Source of the DNA: Lentisphaera marina
GTDB lineage: Bacteria; Verrucomicrobiota; Lentisphaeria; Lentisphaerales; Lentisphaeraceae
NCBI RefSeq assembly: GCF_028745505.1
Contig: NZ_JAQZZL010000002.1
Location: 2,170,001-2,234,000, forward strand
Direction: 5' to 3'
DNA length: 64,000 bases
Shown piece by piece: positions 48,415-57,694 of this stretch. The first letter of the stretch is position 1. Each line of letters begins with the position of its first letter. The translations under genes and the position numbers were made by a program. The notes beneath the pieces were generated by a model. It did no database searches and was not told where the DNA came from. It saw nothing but the letters and a program-made list of their open reading frames with translations.

Positions 48415-50447
48415 TGAATAGCTCTAATGATAGCCTTGATATCAAAACTGAATTCACCAATGAATTCGCGCAGTTATACAACTACTCTGATGATGAACAG
48501 AGCTTTGAAGAGTTGAATCCTATCTATGCCGAAGTAGATGCGGCAGAGGTTCGCTACACCGACTTTGAAGAGATAGGCAGTGGCGGTATGAAAACAGTCT
48601 ATCGCGTGTACGACCGCAAATCAGATAGGCATGTGGCAATGGCACAGCTCCACTCGGATGCGCCCCGGGACTGCTATGAATCATTTCTACGTGAAGCAAG
48701 ATTAACTGCCGGACTACAGCATCCCAATATCATACCTGTATATGACGTGGGAATTCTCGATAACGCACCATTTTTTACTATGGAGCTTAAAGGCGGCAAA
48801 TCGCTCTCGGAAATTATCTCATCTAAAGCGGACGGATCTGTCGGAGTTACAAGCAGCGATCTACTGAAGATTTTTCTTAAGATTTGCGATGCGATTGCTT
48901 ACGCTCATTCAAAAAATGTACTCCACCTTGATCTGAAGCCCGGAAATATTCAGATTGGTGAATACGGAGAAGTGACGGTGTGTGACTGGGGGCTGGCCAA
49001 AGTTTTAGGTTCACTTGATGACGATGATGAAAGCTTGTACTTCAATCCCGACTTACTCAACAACATGACTCTTGCCGGTGAAATCAAAGGGACTCCCGGA
49101 TATATGGCTCCCGAACAGGTAACGCCCGATGGCGATAAAAACTTTCAGACGGATATCTACGCGCTGGGCGCTATGCTCTATGTGCTGTTAACCTTGGATA
49201 ATCCCTCTGACGAAAATGTTAAGACAACCCTCGAACGCACCTGTAACGGAACTCTCTTTGATTTTTCAAAAACCTGCAACACCATCCCTGAAAGCCTTAA
49301 AGCTGTCGTGATGAAGGCAACAGCGACGGCCCCCCAAGCACGTTATCAAAACCTAACGAGTCTGGGCAATGAGGTACAGCAATACTTATCCGGTTTTGCG
49401 ACAACTGCAGAAGACGCCCATTTTCTCAAACAGCTGCTATTGCTTTTAAAACGCAATCAACGGGTATCACTCATATTATGCACTGCCTTGTCCCTAATTT
49501 TGGGCCTAACGCTATACTCAGTTAATGAGATAACCAAAAGCGAAAAAGCCACACGGGAGGCGTTAATCATATCCAAAAAACAGCGTGATTTTGCCCAAGA
49601 ATCTTTAGATCAATACAGGAATGAAAAACGTTACTCGACTAGCTTAGCCAAAAGTTATGAACAGGCAGTCTTTGGTCAATCACTACTATTCAGATCTTCA
49701 GGGGTATACTCCAATCGCACCAAAGTTAATGATTATTGGCGAGTTATTAAAGAGTTGGACAAAGTACTGGAAAAGAACCCAAGCAATAAAAAGGCAATCT
49801 ATGATAAAGGAAAGTTACTGCTCATAATGCAACGTTTTGATGAGTCGGCGAAATGCTACCGCCTGAACCCTGACCATGGAGAAGTTGCGGCCACGCTTGT
49901 TGAAGAGTTTGCAGACAAATACCCAGGGGGGAAAATAAAAAAAGCCGAAGTTATTATTGATTTTATCCGTCGAATCAAAGAGCAACACATCTTCTCACGT
50001 GCTCCTTTGGCCGAAAAAATGATGGTATACGATTCTCTAGTGAGACAGAGCTTAAAGCATCATAGTCGCATTGTACGCGAAGTGATCACAATATTTAACA
50101 GAAAATGGGATAACGCCCTCTTTGAATATGACAGCAAGGAGCGCAGTCTTATTATTGGAGGTAAATACCTTCGCAACTTTCGGCCTAATTTCTATCATGG
50201 CTCAAATTCCAATATCTTACGAACACTTCAAATAGATTCGCTCACTATTAAAAGTGCAGAGTTTCAAAAACTAGAAAATGTTTCAAAGCTTCATCTAAAC
50301 ACATTGGATATTCGTGACACTGCCGTGAGCACTGTTCCCGGACAAAAATACCTCCAACTAATATCTACAATCATCTGCCGTCCGGATCAGTTCTCTGCTG
50401 ACGAACGGGCAAAATTCCCCAAACACATCAAGCTCATAGAAAAATAA
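48414..50447 (+). CDS. membrane Ser/Thr kinase lacking the beta-3 lysine (WNK-like layout)
   Basis: A 677-residue protein. A Hanks-type kinase domain (about 50-330) has the glycine loop EIGSGGMKTVY, alpha-C Glu94, HLDLKPGN (Asp173, Asn178), DWG (Asp191) and GTPGYMAPE (229-234). The VAxK position reads VAMA, so the usual lysine is Ala77. A lysine (Lys60) occurs in the glycine loop at the place used by eukaryotic WNK kinases. One membrane helix (SLILCTALSLILGLTLYSV, about 347-366) and an extracytoplasmic part of about 310 residues with TPR-like helices follow. It is coupled to the sigma gene upstream. A promoter-like element begins 20 bases after its stop. It may be active through Lys60 or a pseudokinase. 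Confidence 0.9.
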   Translation: MNSSNDSLDIKTEFTNEFAQLYNYSDDEQSFEELNPIYAEVDAAEVRYTDFEEIGSGGMKTVYRVYDRKSDRHVAMAQLHSDAPRDCYESFLREARLTAGLQHPNIIPVYDVGILDNAPFFTMELKGGKSLSEIISSKADGSVGVTSSDLLKIFLKICDAIAYAHSKNVLHLDLKPGNIQIGEYGEVTVCDWGLAKVLGSLDDDDESLYFNPDLLNNMTLAGEIKGTPGYMAPEQVTPDGDKNFQTDIYALGAMLYVLLTLDNPSDENVKTTLERTCNGTLFDFSKTCNTIPESLKAVVMKATATAPQARYQNLTSLGNEVQQYLSGFATTAEDAHFLKQLLLLLKRNQRVSLILCTALSLILGLTLYSVNEITKSEKATREALIISKKQRDFAQESLDQYRNEKRYSTSLAKSYEQAVFGQSLLFRSSGVYSNRTKVNDYWRVIKELDKVLEKNPSNKKAIYDKGKLLLIMQRFDESAKCYRLNPDHGEVAATLVEEFADKYPGGKIKKAEVIIDFIRRIKEQHIFSRAPLAEKMMVYDSLVRQSLKHHSRIVREVITIFNRKWDNALFEYDSKERSLIIGGKYLRNFRPNFYHGSNSNILRTLQIDSLTIKSAEFQKLENVSKLHLNTLDIRDTAVSTVPGQKYLQLISTIICRPDQFSADERAKFPKHIKLIEK

Positions 50448-50466
50448 CAGATTTTTTTGGGAAGAA

Positions 50467-50498
50467 GTGACCCAATACGAAATTTCATCTGGTATAAA
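50467..50498 (+). promoter_or_regulatory. GTGACC-N15-TCTGGTATAA promoter element, copy B
   Basis: GTGACC at 50467-50472, 15-base spacer, TCTGGTATAA from 50488. It starts 20 bases after the kinase stop and lies 84 bases before the first sulfatase start, so it should drive the four-gene operon. Its spacer centre, GAAATTTC, is a perfect dyad. Confidence 0.7.
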
Positions 50499-50581
50499 AG
50501 ATATACAGCATATATCCAGTATGGTTCTGGATACTGCCGAAGGTGGCCTGTATATGGCAGGACAAAAGGAGATGAAAATTG

Positions 50582-51976
50582 ATGAAGAAATTATTTCTTG
50601 TACTTATTTTGAGTGTGATTTCTGGTACGGCATTGAGTGCCGACCAAATGAATAAACCCAATATAGTGATTATTTTTAATGATGATCAAGGGTATCAGGA
50701 TGTGGGGTGTTATGGATCTCCGGATATCAAAACACCACGTACCGATCAGTTAGCCGCTGAAGGGGTGAAATTGACAGACTTCTATGCTGCATCGCCCGTA
50801 TGCTCGCCATCTCGTGCATCACTACTTACAGGATGTTATCCTAATCGCATTGGTGTGGGAAGAGTATTTTTCCCGAACGAAGCACATGGATTGAATCCTA
50901 AATATGTCACGATCCCAGAGGTCTTGAAGACAGTCGGATATAAAACTAAGGCTGTTGGTAAATGGCACTTAGGGAGTGAGCCCAAGTTTCTGCCAACCAA
51001 TCAGGGCTTTGACTCCTATTACGGTATTCCATACAGCAATGACATGTACCCGGCCAAAACCATGAAATACGCAGATGATTGTCTGTATCGTGAAGGAGTT
51101 ACGCCGGAGTCTCTTGCCAAGGTCTTTGAAAATAAGAAGTCACTACAAAAGATGAAGAACAAAGTTCCGCTGATGCGCAATGAGGAGTGTATTGAGTTTC
51201 CTACTGATCAGACAACGATTACTCAGCGTCTGGCTACAGAAGGGATCAAATTTATTAATGAGAGTGTCAAAGAAGACAAACCGTTTTTTCTTTATCTTGC
51301 AAATCCAATGCCTCACACACCGCTTTTTGCATCACCAAATTTTTTAGGGAAAAGTGAACGTGGATTGTATGGAGATGTAGTGGAAGAGATTGACTATAAT
51401 GTGGGACGTATTCTTGACGAGATCAAGAAGCTGGGAATTGAAGAAAATACAATAGTAATTTACTCTTCAGATAATGGTCCATGGCTTATTAGAGGTGAGA
51501 ACGGAGGTTCTGCTCTTCCTCTCTTTGAAGGTAAAGCAACTTGGTTTGAAGGTGGCCAGCGCGTACCGGGGATCATCAAATGGCCGGCTAAAATACCAAC
51601 GGGATCTGTTTGCAAGGAGCTTGCGAGTACTATGGACTTATTACCGACATTTGCGCATATCACTGGGGCTGCATTACCGACACAGATGTCTCTGGATGGG
51701 AAGAATATTATTGATCTCCTCACTGGAAAAGAAGGAGCCAAAACACCTCATGAATTTTTCTTTTACAGTACTTATGCCGTGCGCAGTGGAGATTGGAAGT
51801 ATCATGCCCAAGAAAAGTTTAAGGTGAAGGCTACAAGGCGTGATACCACAGGACCGACTTTGTACAATTTGAAAGATGACATAGGCGAAAGCAAGAACGT
51901 CATCAATCAGTATCCAGAAATCGCAGCACGTTTGAAAAAAGTTCTTCTTGAGCAGAATTCAAAATTGAGGAACTAA
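50582..51976 (+). CDS. type I sulfatase
   Basis: A secreted sulfatase of 464 residues with a signal peptide (KKLFLVLILSVISGTALSA). The metal-binding start is IVIIFNDDQGYQDVGCYG. The formylglycine site is CSPSRASLLTG with Cys74, needing modification by a maturase not encoded in this window. VGKWHLG and IYSSDNGPWL supply further active-site residues (Lys, His, Asp, Asn). It removes sulfate esters from polysaccharides. The ATG at 50582 is chosen because GGAG lies 10 bases upstream; a TTG one codon earlier is less likely. It opens the operon behind promoter element B. Confidence 0.93.
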   Translation: MKKLFLVLILSVISGTALSADQMNKPNIVIIFNDDQGYQDVGCYGSPDIKTPRTDQLAAEGVKLTDFYAASPVCSPSRASLLTGCYPNRIGVGRVFFPNEAHGLNPKYVTIPEVLKTVGYKTKAVGKWHLGSEPKFLPTNQGFDSYYGIPYSNDMYPAKTMKYADDCLYREGVTPESLAKVFENKKSLQKMKNKVPLMRNEECIEFPTDQTTITQRLATEGIKFINESVKEDKPFFLYLANPMPHTPLFASPNFLGKSERGLYGDVVEEIDYNVGRILDEIKKLGIEENTIVIYSSDNGPWLIRGENGGSALPLFEGKATWFEGGQRVPGIIKWPAKIPTGSVCKELASTMDLLPTFAHITGAALPTQMSLDGKNIIDLLTGKEGAKTPHEFFFYSTYAVRSGDWKYHAQEKFKVKATRRDTTGPTLYNLKDDIGESKNVINQYPEIAARLKKVLLEQNSKLRN

Positions 51977-51979
51977 TAT

Positions 51980-53866
51980 ATGAATAAATCTTTGATTATT
52001 ATAGCGGCCGCATTACTACTGGGAAGCCTGGCCTCTCTTGCGGCTAACCCGGTGACAGGCCAACCGAATATTCTCTGGATCACGAGTGAGGATAATGGAG
52101 TAAAATGGTTAGGATGTTATGGAGGAGAGAATGCTCTGACGCCGAACTTGGACCAGTTAGCAAAAGAGGGTTTCCGTTATACTAACTGTTATGACAATGC
52201 CGCAGTCTGCGCTCCGACTCGTTCGACCTGGATCACCGGAATGCACGCAATTTCGACTGGAACTCAAGCGATGCGTAGTTCATCCGCTGTACCGGAACAG
52301 GTGACATTCTATAACCAGCAGTTGCAGAAGGCTGGATACTATACCAGCAACTGTACAAAGACCGACTACAATCTACGTGGACTGAAACCAGGTAAGTATT
52401 GGAATCATTCTAAGAGCGATTATACGCAAAGCTGGAAAAACCGTAAAAAGGGACAACCGTTTTTTACCGTTTTAAATCTAGGGGATAGTCACGAATCCAG
52501 GGCTTTTGGCAATCTGAAAGAAGGGTCAAAGGACCCGGGAAAAATGAAGCTTCGCTCCTACCACCCGGATATTCCAGAGATGCGCGAAACCTACGCGGTG
52601 TATTCTAGTTCGGTTGAGAAGATGGATGAGAAGGTCGGAAAGGCAATTGCCGCTCTTAAAGAGGACGGCCTCTACGAAGATACTATTATTATCTACAACT
52701 CCGATCACGGTGGCGTGCTGCCTCGCAGTAAACGTTTTCTTTATTCGAGTGGTATTCATTGTCCGCTTATCATTCGCATTCCGGAGAAGTGGAAAAAATG
52801 GTGGCCAGCAGAGAAGCCGGGTATGACAGTCGACCGTATGGTTAGTTTTATCGATATGCCGAAAACCTGGGTTAGTTTGGCTCAAGGTGAGGTTCCGGAC
52901 GTATTCCAGGGGACAATCTTTCTGGGAGACAAGCTTGAACCGGAGCCCGCCTATCATTTTGCATGGCGCGGGAGGGCCGATCAGCGGCAAGACTGTGCAC
53001 GGCTTACACGCGATAAACGTTATGCATATCACAAAAACTATGCACCATTTGCGCCAAATGGCCAATTCCTTCCGTACATGCACAAGATGAAGGCAACAGG
53101 CGCCTGGGAAAAATATCATAAAGATGGTAAGACCAATGCTGTCACAGGTCGCTTCTTTAAGCCGCGTGTTTCTGAAGAATTTTACGATAATGAAAAAGAT
53201 TTCGACAACGTAATCAACCTGATAAATGTCCCAGAACACCAAGCTAAAATTGCTGCGCTCAAGGCTGAAATGCGTCGTCAGCAACTGGCATGCTATGACT
53301 CGGGACTGCTGCCTGAGAGCTTAAGGAATAATCGAGCCAAAGCAAACAACATGACCACGTATGAGATGATTCGCGATCCGAAACTTTATCCACTTGAGAA
53401 ATATCTTGATATAGCAGATCTGGCTCTGGCGCGTGACCCTGCCAATTTGGCGACATTTAAAGAATGTTTATCCGATCCTGATGAAGGCATGCAGTATTGG
53501 GGCCTTATCGGCCTGCTTTTATTAGAGGATAAAGCTGTTCCTGCTCTTGGTAATCTTAAGTTGCTTTTCGATCAATCTATGAGTAAACAGACTCCTTATG
53601 TTCCTTATTTTGCGGCGTGGATTATCTATAGAAATGGCGATAAATCACTTGGCGAAAAACTGTTCACACAATTGGCAAATTCTAAAATGAAAGGCCACAC
53701 TCTGGCAAATATTTTTGATTGGATGGGAGACGATGCCAAGCCATTGTTGAACAAAATCTATAAAGGAAAGAATCTCGAAAAGGGATTTCTGAGTGCAGTT
53801 ATCACACGAGCAGGAGTGGATTTCACTATTGCCACTAAGAAGAAGAATAAAAATAACGATCGATAA
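51980..53866 (+). CDS. sulfatase with C-terminal helical-repeat domain
   Basis: A 628-residue exported sulfatase with a signal peptide (KSLIIIAAALLLGSLASLAA). ILWITSEDNGVKWLGCYGG replaces the usual DD pair with ED, a known variant. The formylglycine site is CAPTRSTWITG (Cys77). NSDHGGVLPRSKRFLYSSGIHCPLIIR contains the C-terminal active-site residues. The last about 180 residues (from ALARDPANLATFKECLSDPD) form HEAT-like helices instead of ending after the sulfatase fold. It starts 3 bases after the previous stop and so is translated with it. The substrate is a sulfated glycan, identity unknown. Confidence 0.92.
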   Translation: MNKSLIIIAAALLLGSLASLAANPVTGQPNILWITSEDNGVKWLGCYGGENALTPNLDQLAKEGFRYTNCYDNAAVCAPTRSTWITGMHAISTGTQAMRSSSAVPEQVTFYNQQLQKAGYYTSNCTKTDYNLRGLKPGKYWNHSKSDYTQSWKNRKKGQPFFTVLNLGDSHESRAFGNLKEGSKDPGKMKLRSYHPDIPEMRETYAVYSSSVEKMDEKVGKAIAALKEDGLYEDTIIIYNSDHGGVLPRSKRFLYSSGIHCPLIIRIPEKWKKWWPAEKPGMTVDRMVSFIDMPKTWVSLAQGEVPDVFQGTIFLGDKLEPEPAYHFAWRGRADQRQDCARLTRDKRYAYHKNYAPFAPNGQFLPYMHKMKATGAWEKYHKDGKTNAVTGRFFKPRVSEEFYDNEKDFDNVINLINVPEHQAKIAALKAEMRRQQLACYDSGLLPESLRNNRAKANNMTTYEMIRDPKLYPLEKYLDIADLALARDPANLATFKECLSDPDEGMQYWGLIGLLLLEDKAVPALGNLKLLFDQSMSKQTPYVPYFAAWIIYRNGDKSLGEKLFTQLANSKMKGHTLANIFDWMGDDAKPLLNKIYKGKNLEKGFLSAVITRAGVDFTIATKKKNKNNDR

Positions 53867-53881
53867 AGAGGAGATATACTC

Positions 53882-55375
53882 ATGTTGAAGTTACAACATT
53901 TACTACTAAAGGCATTCAGACCAGCCCTGTCAATTACCGCACTTGGAATGTCATTAATTGCCAATGCCGCAGAAAAGCCGCAAAAACCGAATGTACTGTT
54001 TTTAATGTCTGATGACCTTAATACTGCGTTAAGTGGATTTGGACACAAGCAGTGTAAAACTCCTAACCTTGACCGTCTGGCACAGCGCGGAGTAAAGTTT
54101 GAAAGCATGCACTGTCAGTATCCTGTTTGCGGCGCATCACGTGCATCAATTATGACTGGACTTTACCCCTATAGCAATGGTATGATGGGCAATAGCGGGA
54201 AGCTGAGAGAAAATTTACCAAACGTCGTTACGATGTCGCAGGTTTTCCGCGACCAGGATTATTATGCAGGGCGTGTGAGCAAGATCTACCATATGGGAAT
54301 TCCTCCCGAAATAATTAAGGGAACTGCAGTACATGATGATGCCAATTCGTGGGAGGAAGCAATTAATATCACGGCTCTGGAGGCGAAGGTCCCCGGCGAA
54401 CGCAAAAACTGGTCTCCTAAGAACCATACTTCACAGAATTTTAAGGGCGTAATCGCTTCAACGGGTGACTCAGAACACGCTGATGGTATGGCAGCTGACC
54501 GAGCGATTGAGATACTTGATAGAGTCAAAGATAAACCCTTCTTTCTGGCGGTGGGATTTGTGCGCCCACATGTGCCCTTGGTCGCCCCAAAGAAGTATTT
54601 TGATATGTATAATCGGGATGATATGGAAGTCCCTTATGTCCCTGAGAATGATTTGGATGATGTGCCTGAAATTATCCGCGAGTATAAACTGAACAGCAGA
54701 TTTTACGGTGTTACTCCAGAGTATCATAAAGGGCTTCTGCATGCCTATTACGCTAGTGTGACCTATATGGATGCTCAGGTCGGACGTGTTTTAGCGGCAC
54801 TTGAAGAGAAAGGATTGAAGGATAATACAATCGTGGTATTCACCAGCGATCACGGCTATCTACTGGGGCACCACAACAAATTTCAGAAGCAACACCTGTT
54901 TGAAGAATCGACACGAGTGCCGTTCATTGTGAGTGTACCGTGGATGCAATCACAGCATGGTAAAGGAACGAAACAGCTGACAGAGTTGATTGACCTCTAC
55001 CCGACACTTGCAGATCTGGCGGGAGTTCCTGCTCCTGAAATACTACAAGGAACAAGTTTGAAGCCACTACTTGAGAATATTAATTCTTCTGCATGGACAA
55101 AAAATGATGTGTTTACCGTTAGTCGTAATGGTGGAGAGTCAATCCGCACCAAAGACTGGCGCTTTACCCAATGGGGATTTGGGGAGAGCGGAACTGAACT
55201 CTACGATCTGAACAAAGATCCAGGCGAATTTACCAATCAGGCGAATAATCCAGAATATGCTTCTGTGGTTAAAAAACTTCAGCAACAATTGCTTACCAAG
55301 CGTGATGAAGCTGGTTACCAAGAATTCATGGCCAGGAAAATGGACAATCAAAAGAAAAAAGGTAAGAAAAAGTAA
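53882..55375 (+). CDS. iduronate-2-sulfatase-like sulfatase
   Basis: A 497-residue exported sulfatase of the iduronate-2-sulfatase-like group. A basic N-terminus and hydrophobic segment ending in LIANAA form the signal peptide. VLFLMSDDLNTALSGFGH is the group's metal-binding start. The formylglycine site is CGASRASIMTG (Cys83, C-x-A-x-R form). PFFLAVGFVRPHVPLVAPKKY and FTSDHGYLLGHHNKFQKQHLFE are characteristic. The C-terminus is lysine-rich. GAGG lies upstream of the ATG, 15 bases after the previous gene. It probably completes a three-sulfatase set acting on different positions of one sulfated polysaccharide. Confidence 0.93.
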   Translation: MLKLQHLLLKAFRPALSITALGMSLIANAAEKPQKPNVLFLMSDDLNTALSGFGHKQCKTPNLDRLAQRGVKFESMHCQYPVCGASRASIMTGLYPYSNGMMGNSGKLRENLPNVVTMSQVFRDQDYYAGRVSKIYHMGIPPEIIKGTAVHDDANSWEEAINITALEAKVPGERKNWSPKNHTSQNFKGVIASTGDSEHADGMAADRAIEILDRVKDKPFFLAVGFVRPHVPLVAPKKYFDMYNRDDMEVPYVPENDLDDVPEIIREYKLNSRFYGVTPEYHKGLLHAYYASVTYMDAQVGRVLAALEEKGLKDNTIVVFTSDHGYLLGHHNKFQKQHLFEESTRVPFIVSVPWMQSQHGKGTKQLTELIDLYPTLADLAGVPAPEILQGTSLKPLLENINSSAWTKNDVFTVSRNGGESIRTKDWRFTQWGFGESGTELYDLNKDPGEFTNQANNPEYASVVKKLQQQLLTKRDEAGYQEFMARKMDNQKKKGKKK

Positions 55376-55427
55376 TCTCATCATTTTTTGAGGTGAGTTT
55401 GTTATGTATAAAAACGACAGGAGTAAT

Positions 55428-57218
55428 ATGGATATATCAAAAAGACAATTAGTTGTGGCGCTTGTGATGCTATTGGCTTTTAGCTTTGTCACGCTGCAGG
55501 CAAAAAATGATCCGGATTGGAAAGAAAATCCGGATGTGCACAAAACTCCGCGAGGAATCGATTCCAAAGATAATCCTAATGCTCCTAAGAAAGAACATTT
55601 TAAAGTAGAGGTGCTTGCCCTCGATTTACAGGAGCCCATGGAGTTTTGTATGCTGCCAAAGGGGAAAATTCTCATTTGCGAACGCAAAGGAGGATTGCGC
55701 GAATATGACTTACTCACTCAAAAAACCAGATTGGTCACTACTCTGAATGTCGTACAAAATCCAAATAAGAGTTATTCCACTGAAGGTGGCTTTATCGGCC
55801 TAGCAGCAGATCCAAATTTTATCCAGAACAACTGGCTTTATTTCTACTACTCCGTTCCAAGTAAACATGATCCAGAAAAATTAAAGATAAAGAAAATGTC
55901 TTGGCTTAAAACGGACAAACAAGCTAATGCTGCCAAAGAATTTAATCATGTGAATCGCTTATCCCGCTTTACTTACAAGAATGGCAAGATAGATCATAGT
56001 TCGGAAGTGAAAATTATCGACGTAGCTACCGATCGTTACCATCGCACCTGTCACGAAGGTGGCTCTATCGCTTTTGGCCCTGATGGCTTATTGTACTTGT
56101 CGGTTGGCGATAACACTAATCCACATGGCAAAGATGCTGCTCCAATGGCCCAAAAAAAAGAATATGACTCGAGGCGCAGTGCTGGCAACAGCAATGACTT
56201 ACGTGGATCGGTGTTGCGCTTGAAACTTAAACCCGAAGGCGGCTATACAATTCCTGAAGGAAATTTATATAAGCCTGGCACAGCAAATACAAGACCTGAA
56301 ATTTACACTAAAGGTGTTCGAAATCCATACCGTATTACAGTGAACCAAAAAACCGGCACACTTTACTGGGGAGAAATTAGCCCAGATAAGCAACCCACTG
56401 GAGAAGAAGTAAACCAAGCTAAAAAAGCCGGATTTTATGGTTGGCCATTTGTTATCGGCCCGGATCTGCGCTTTTTCTACCCTGACAAAACCCTAGTGGA
56501 TCCGGATAATATTATAAATGATTCCCCACATAATACCGGACTTAAAAATTTACCTAAACCCATAAGTCCCTTCTTCTTTTATACCCGAAGCTGTTCAATA
56601 ATTGGCGAAGTCTTCCATCATGATAAGGGCCAGTCAGAAGTGGGACTTCCTGAGCATTACGACAACTGTCTATTCATTGCCGACTGGAACAAAGGATGGA
56701 TAAAATTAATCCGCATGGATGAAAATGAAAATAACCTCGGCGTTGAAAACTTTAATCTGAATTACAAATTTAAAAATAAACCTATCGATTTCTTTTTCCA
56801 CAATGGAGAACTCTACGTATTGGAATTTGGCAAGGGCTGGTTTGGTGCTAAAGGTGGTCGAATGAGCAAGATTACATACTCAAAATCCTTTAATACAATA
56901 GCTAGCTTGGAGGCGGATATGCGAATAAATGGCATGAATACCAAAATGATGGGCACTAAACTAATGCTAAACAGTACATGCCTATCCTGCCACCACGGAC
57001 AGAATAAGCTTATCGGGCCCTCTTTTGCAATGGTTGCAGACAAATATAAAAATAACAAATCTGCCCTTAACTCATTAATAGGAAAAATTAAAAATGGTGG
57101 AGCTGGTGCTTGGGGCGAAATTCCCATGCCAGCGCACCCAACAATTTCAGATGAAAACCTCAAAAGCATGGTTCAGTCCATCTTGAAAACGAAAAATTTG
57201 GCCTCAGGCCATCAATAA
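55428..57218 (+). CDS. PQQ-dependent-type sugar dehydrogenase with cytochrome c tail
   Basis: A secreted protein of about 596 residues. Signal peptide (QLVVALVMLLAFSFVTLQA), then a six-bladed propeller of the soluble glucose/aldose dehydrogenase type (about 40-470: EGGFIGLAADPNF, CHEGGSIAFGPDGLLYLSVGDN, GVRNPYRITVN, LYWGEISPDKQ), and a short C-terminal cytochrome c with CLSCHH at about 517. It would oxidise a sugar released by the sulfatases and pass electrons to a haem. The ATG at 55428 has AGGAG 5 bases upstream; an in-frame ATG at 55404, which also has GAGGTG, would add 8 residues. It is the last gene of the operon. Confidence 0.9.
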   Translation: MDISKRQLVVALVMLLAFSFVTLQAKNDPDWKENPDVHKTPRGIDSKDNPNAPKKEHFKVEVLALDLQEPMEFCMLPKGKILICERKGGLREYDLLTQKTRLVTTLNVVQNPNKSYSTEGGFIGLAADPNFIQNNWLYFYYSVPSKHDPEKLKIKKMSWLKTDKQANAAKEFNHVNRLSRFTYKNGKIDHSSEVKIIDVATDRYHRTCHEGGSIAFGPDGLLYLSVGDNTNPHGKDAAPMAQKKEYDSRRSAGNSNDLRGSVLRLKLKPEGGYTIPEGNLYKPGTANTRPEIYTKGVRNPYRITVNQKTGTLYWGEISPDKQPTGEEVNQAKKAGFYGWPFVIGPDLRFFYPDKTLVDPDNIINDSPHNTGLKNLPKPISPFFFYTRSCSIIGEVFHHDKGQSEVGLPEHYDNCLFIADWNKGWIKLIRMDENENNLGVENFNLNYKFKNKPIDFFFHNGELYVLEFGKGWFGAKGGRMSKITYSKSFNTIASLEADMRINGMNTKMMGTKLMLNSTCLSCHHGQNKLIGPSFAMVADKYKNNKSALNSLIGKIKNGGAGAWGEIPMPAHPTISDENLKSMVQSILKTKNLASGHQ

Positions 57219-57280
57219 ATTTCCTTAAAAACTATTACTATATTCAACCTTTTTTTTATTTCCCAATTATGGAGAATACC

Positions 57281-57554
57281 ATGAAATTATTCTTTTCTTT
57301 ATTTATGCTAATTTTAGCTTTCTTGGCTAGAAAATGACCGTGATGAAGAAAAACCGTTTATGCTTATGGTTCATTATTAGGCTCCCCACCGAAACTGGCA
57401 ACCAACAACACGCTGGAAGGAGAAATTCAGCACTATGACTTTCCCAGAACCTGAATCACTTTTTGATGATTATTCGGGGCGTGGAACTGCGGCAAATAAG
57501 CAGGCTATGTCTATATCAAAGACTATGAGTATGAAAAATGTTTTGAAATTATGA
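57281..57554 (+). pseudogene. sulfatase gene relic with internal deletion and stop codon
   Basis: A good ribosome-binding site (GGAG) and a signal-peptide-like start (KLFFSLFMLILAFLA) run into a TGA at 57335. The sequence then continues in another frame as DRDEEKPFMLMVHY, TAG (57378-57380), APHRNWQPTTRWKEKF and FPEPESLFDDYSGRGTAANK before a final stop. PFMLMVHYKAPHRNWQP-like and FPEPE-LFDDYSGR segments are typical of type I sulfatases. The part with the formylglycine site is deleted, and a lysine codon has become TAG. It is clearly dead. Confidence 0.85.
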
Positions 57555-57694
57555 CAAGTTAGCGCGGATAAAGTTATGTAGAAAATAAGGCCAGTTCAAT
57601 TATTGGCTTTGGGCTTAATGAATATTGAATAGGCTTCTCTTTTCTATTTCTTTTTTTTCTCGTCAGTTGAAAAATAACTTTTTTTTTTGAAAAA

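Noticed and set aside
50467-50655. Small frame starting with the GTG of the promoter element after the kinase gene
   Set aside because: The GTG is part of a DNA motif conserved at three places where the downstream frames differ, so it is not a start codon.
52526-53284. Open minus-strand frame of 252 codons
   Set aside because: It lies wholly inside the second sulfatase gene, has no family motif and follows from the codon use of the real gene.
55139-55717. Open minus-strand frame of 192 codons across the third sulfatase and dehydrogenase start
   Set aside because: It covers two well-supported plus-strand genes and contains no recognisable domain.
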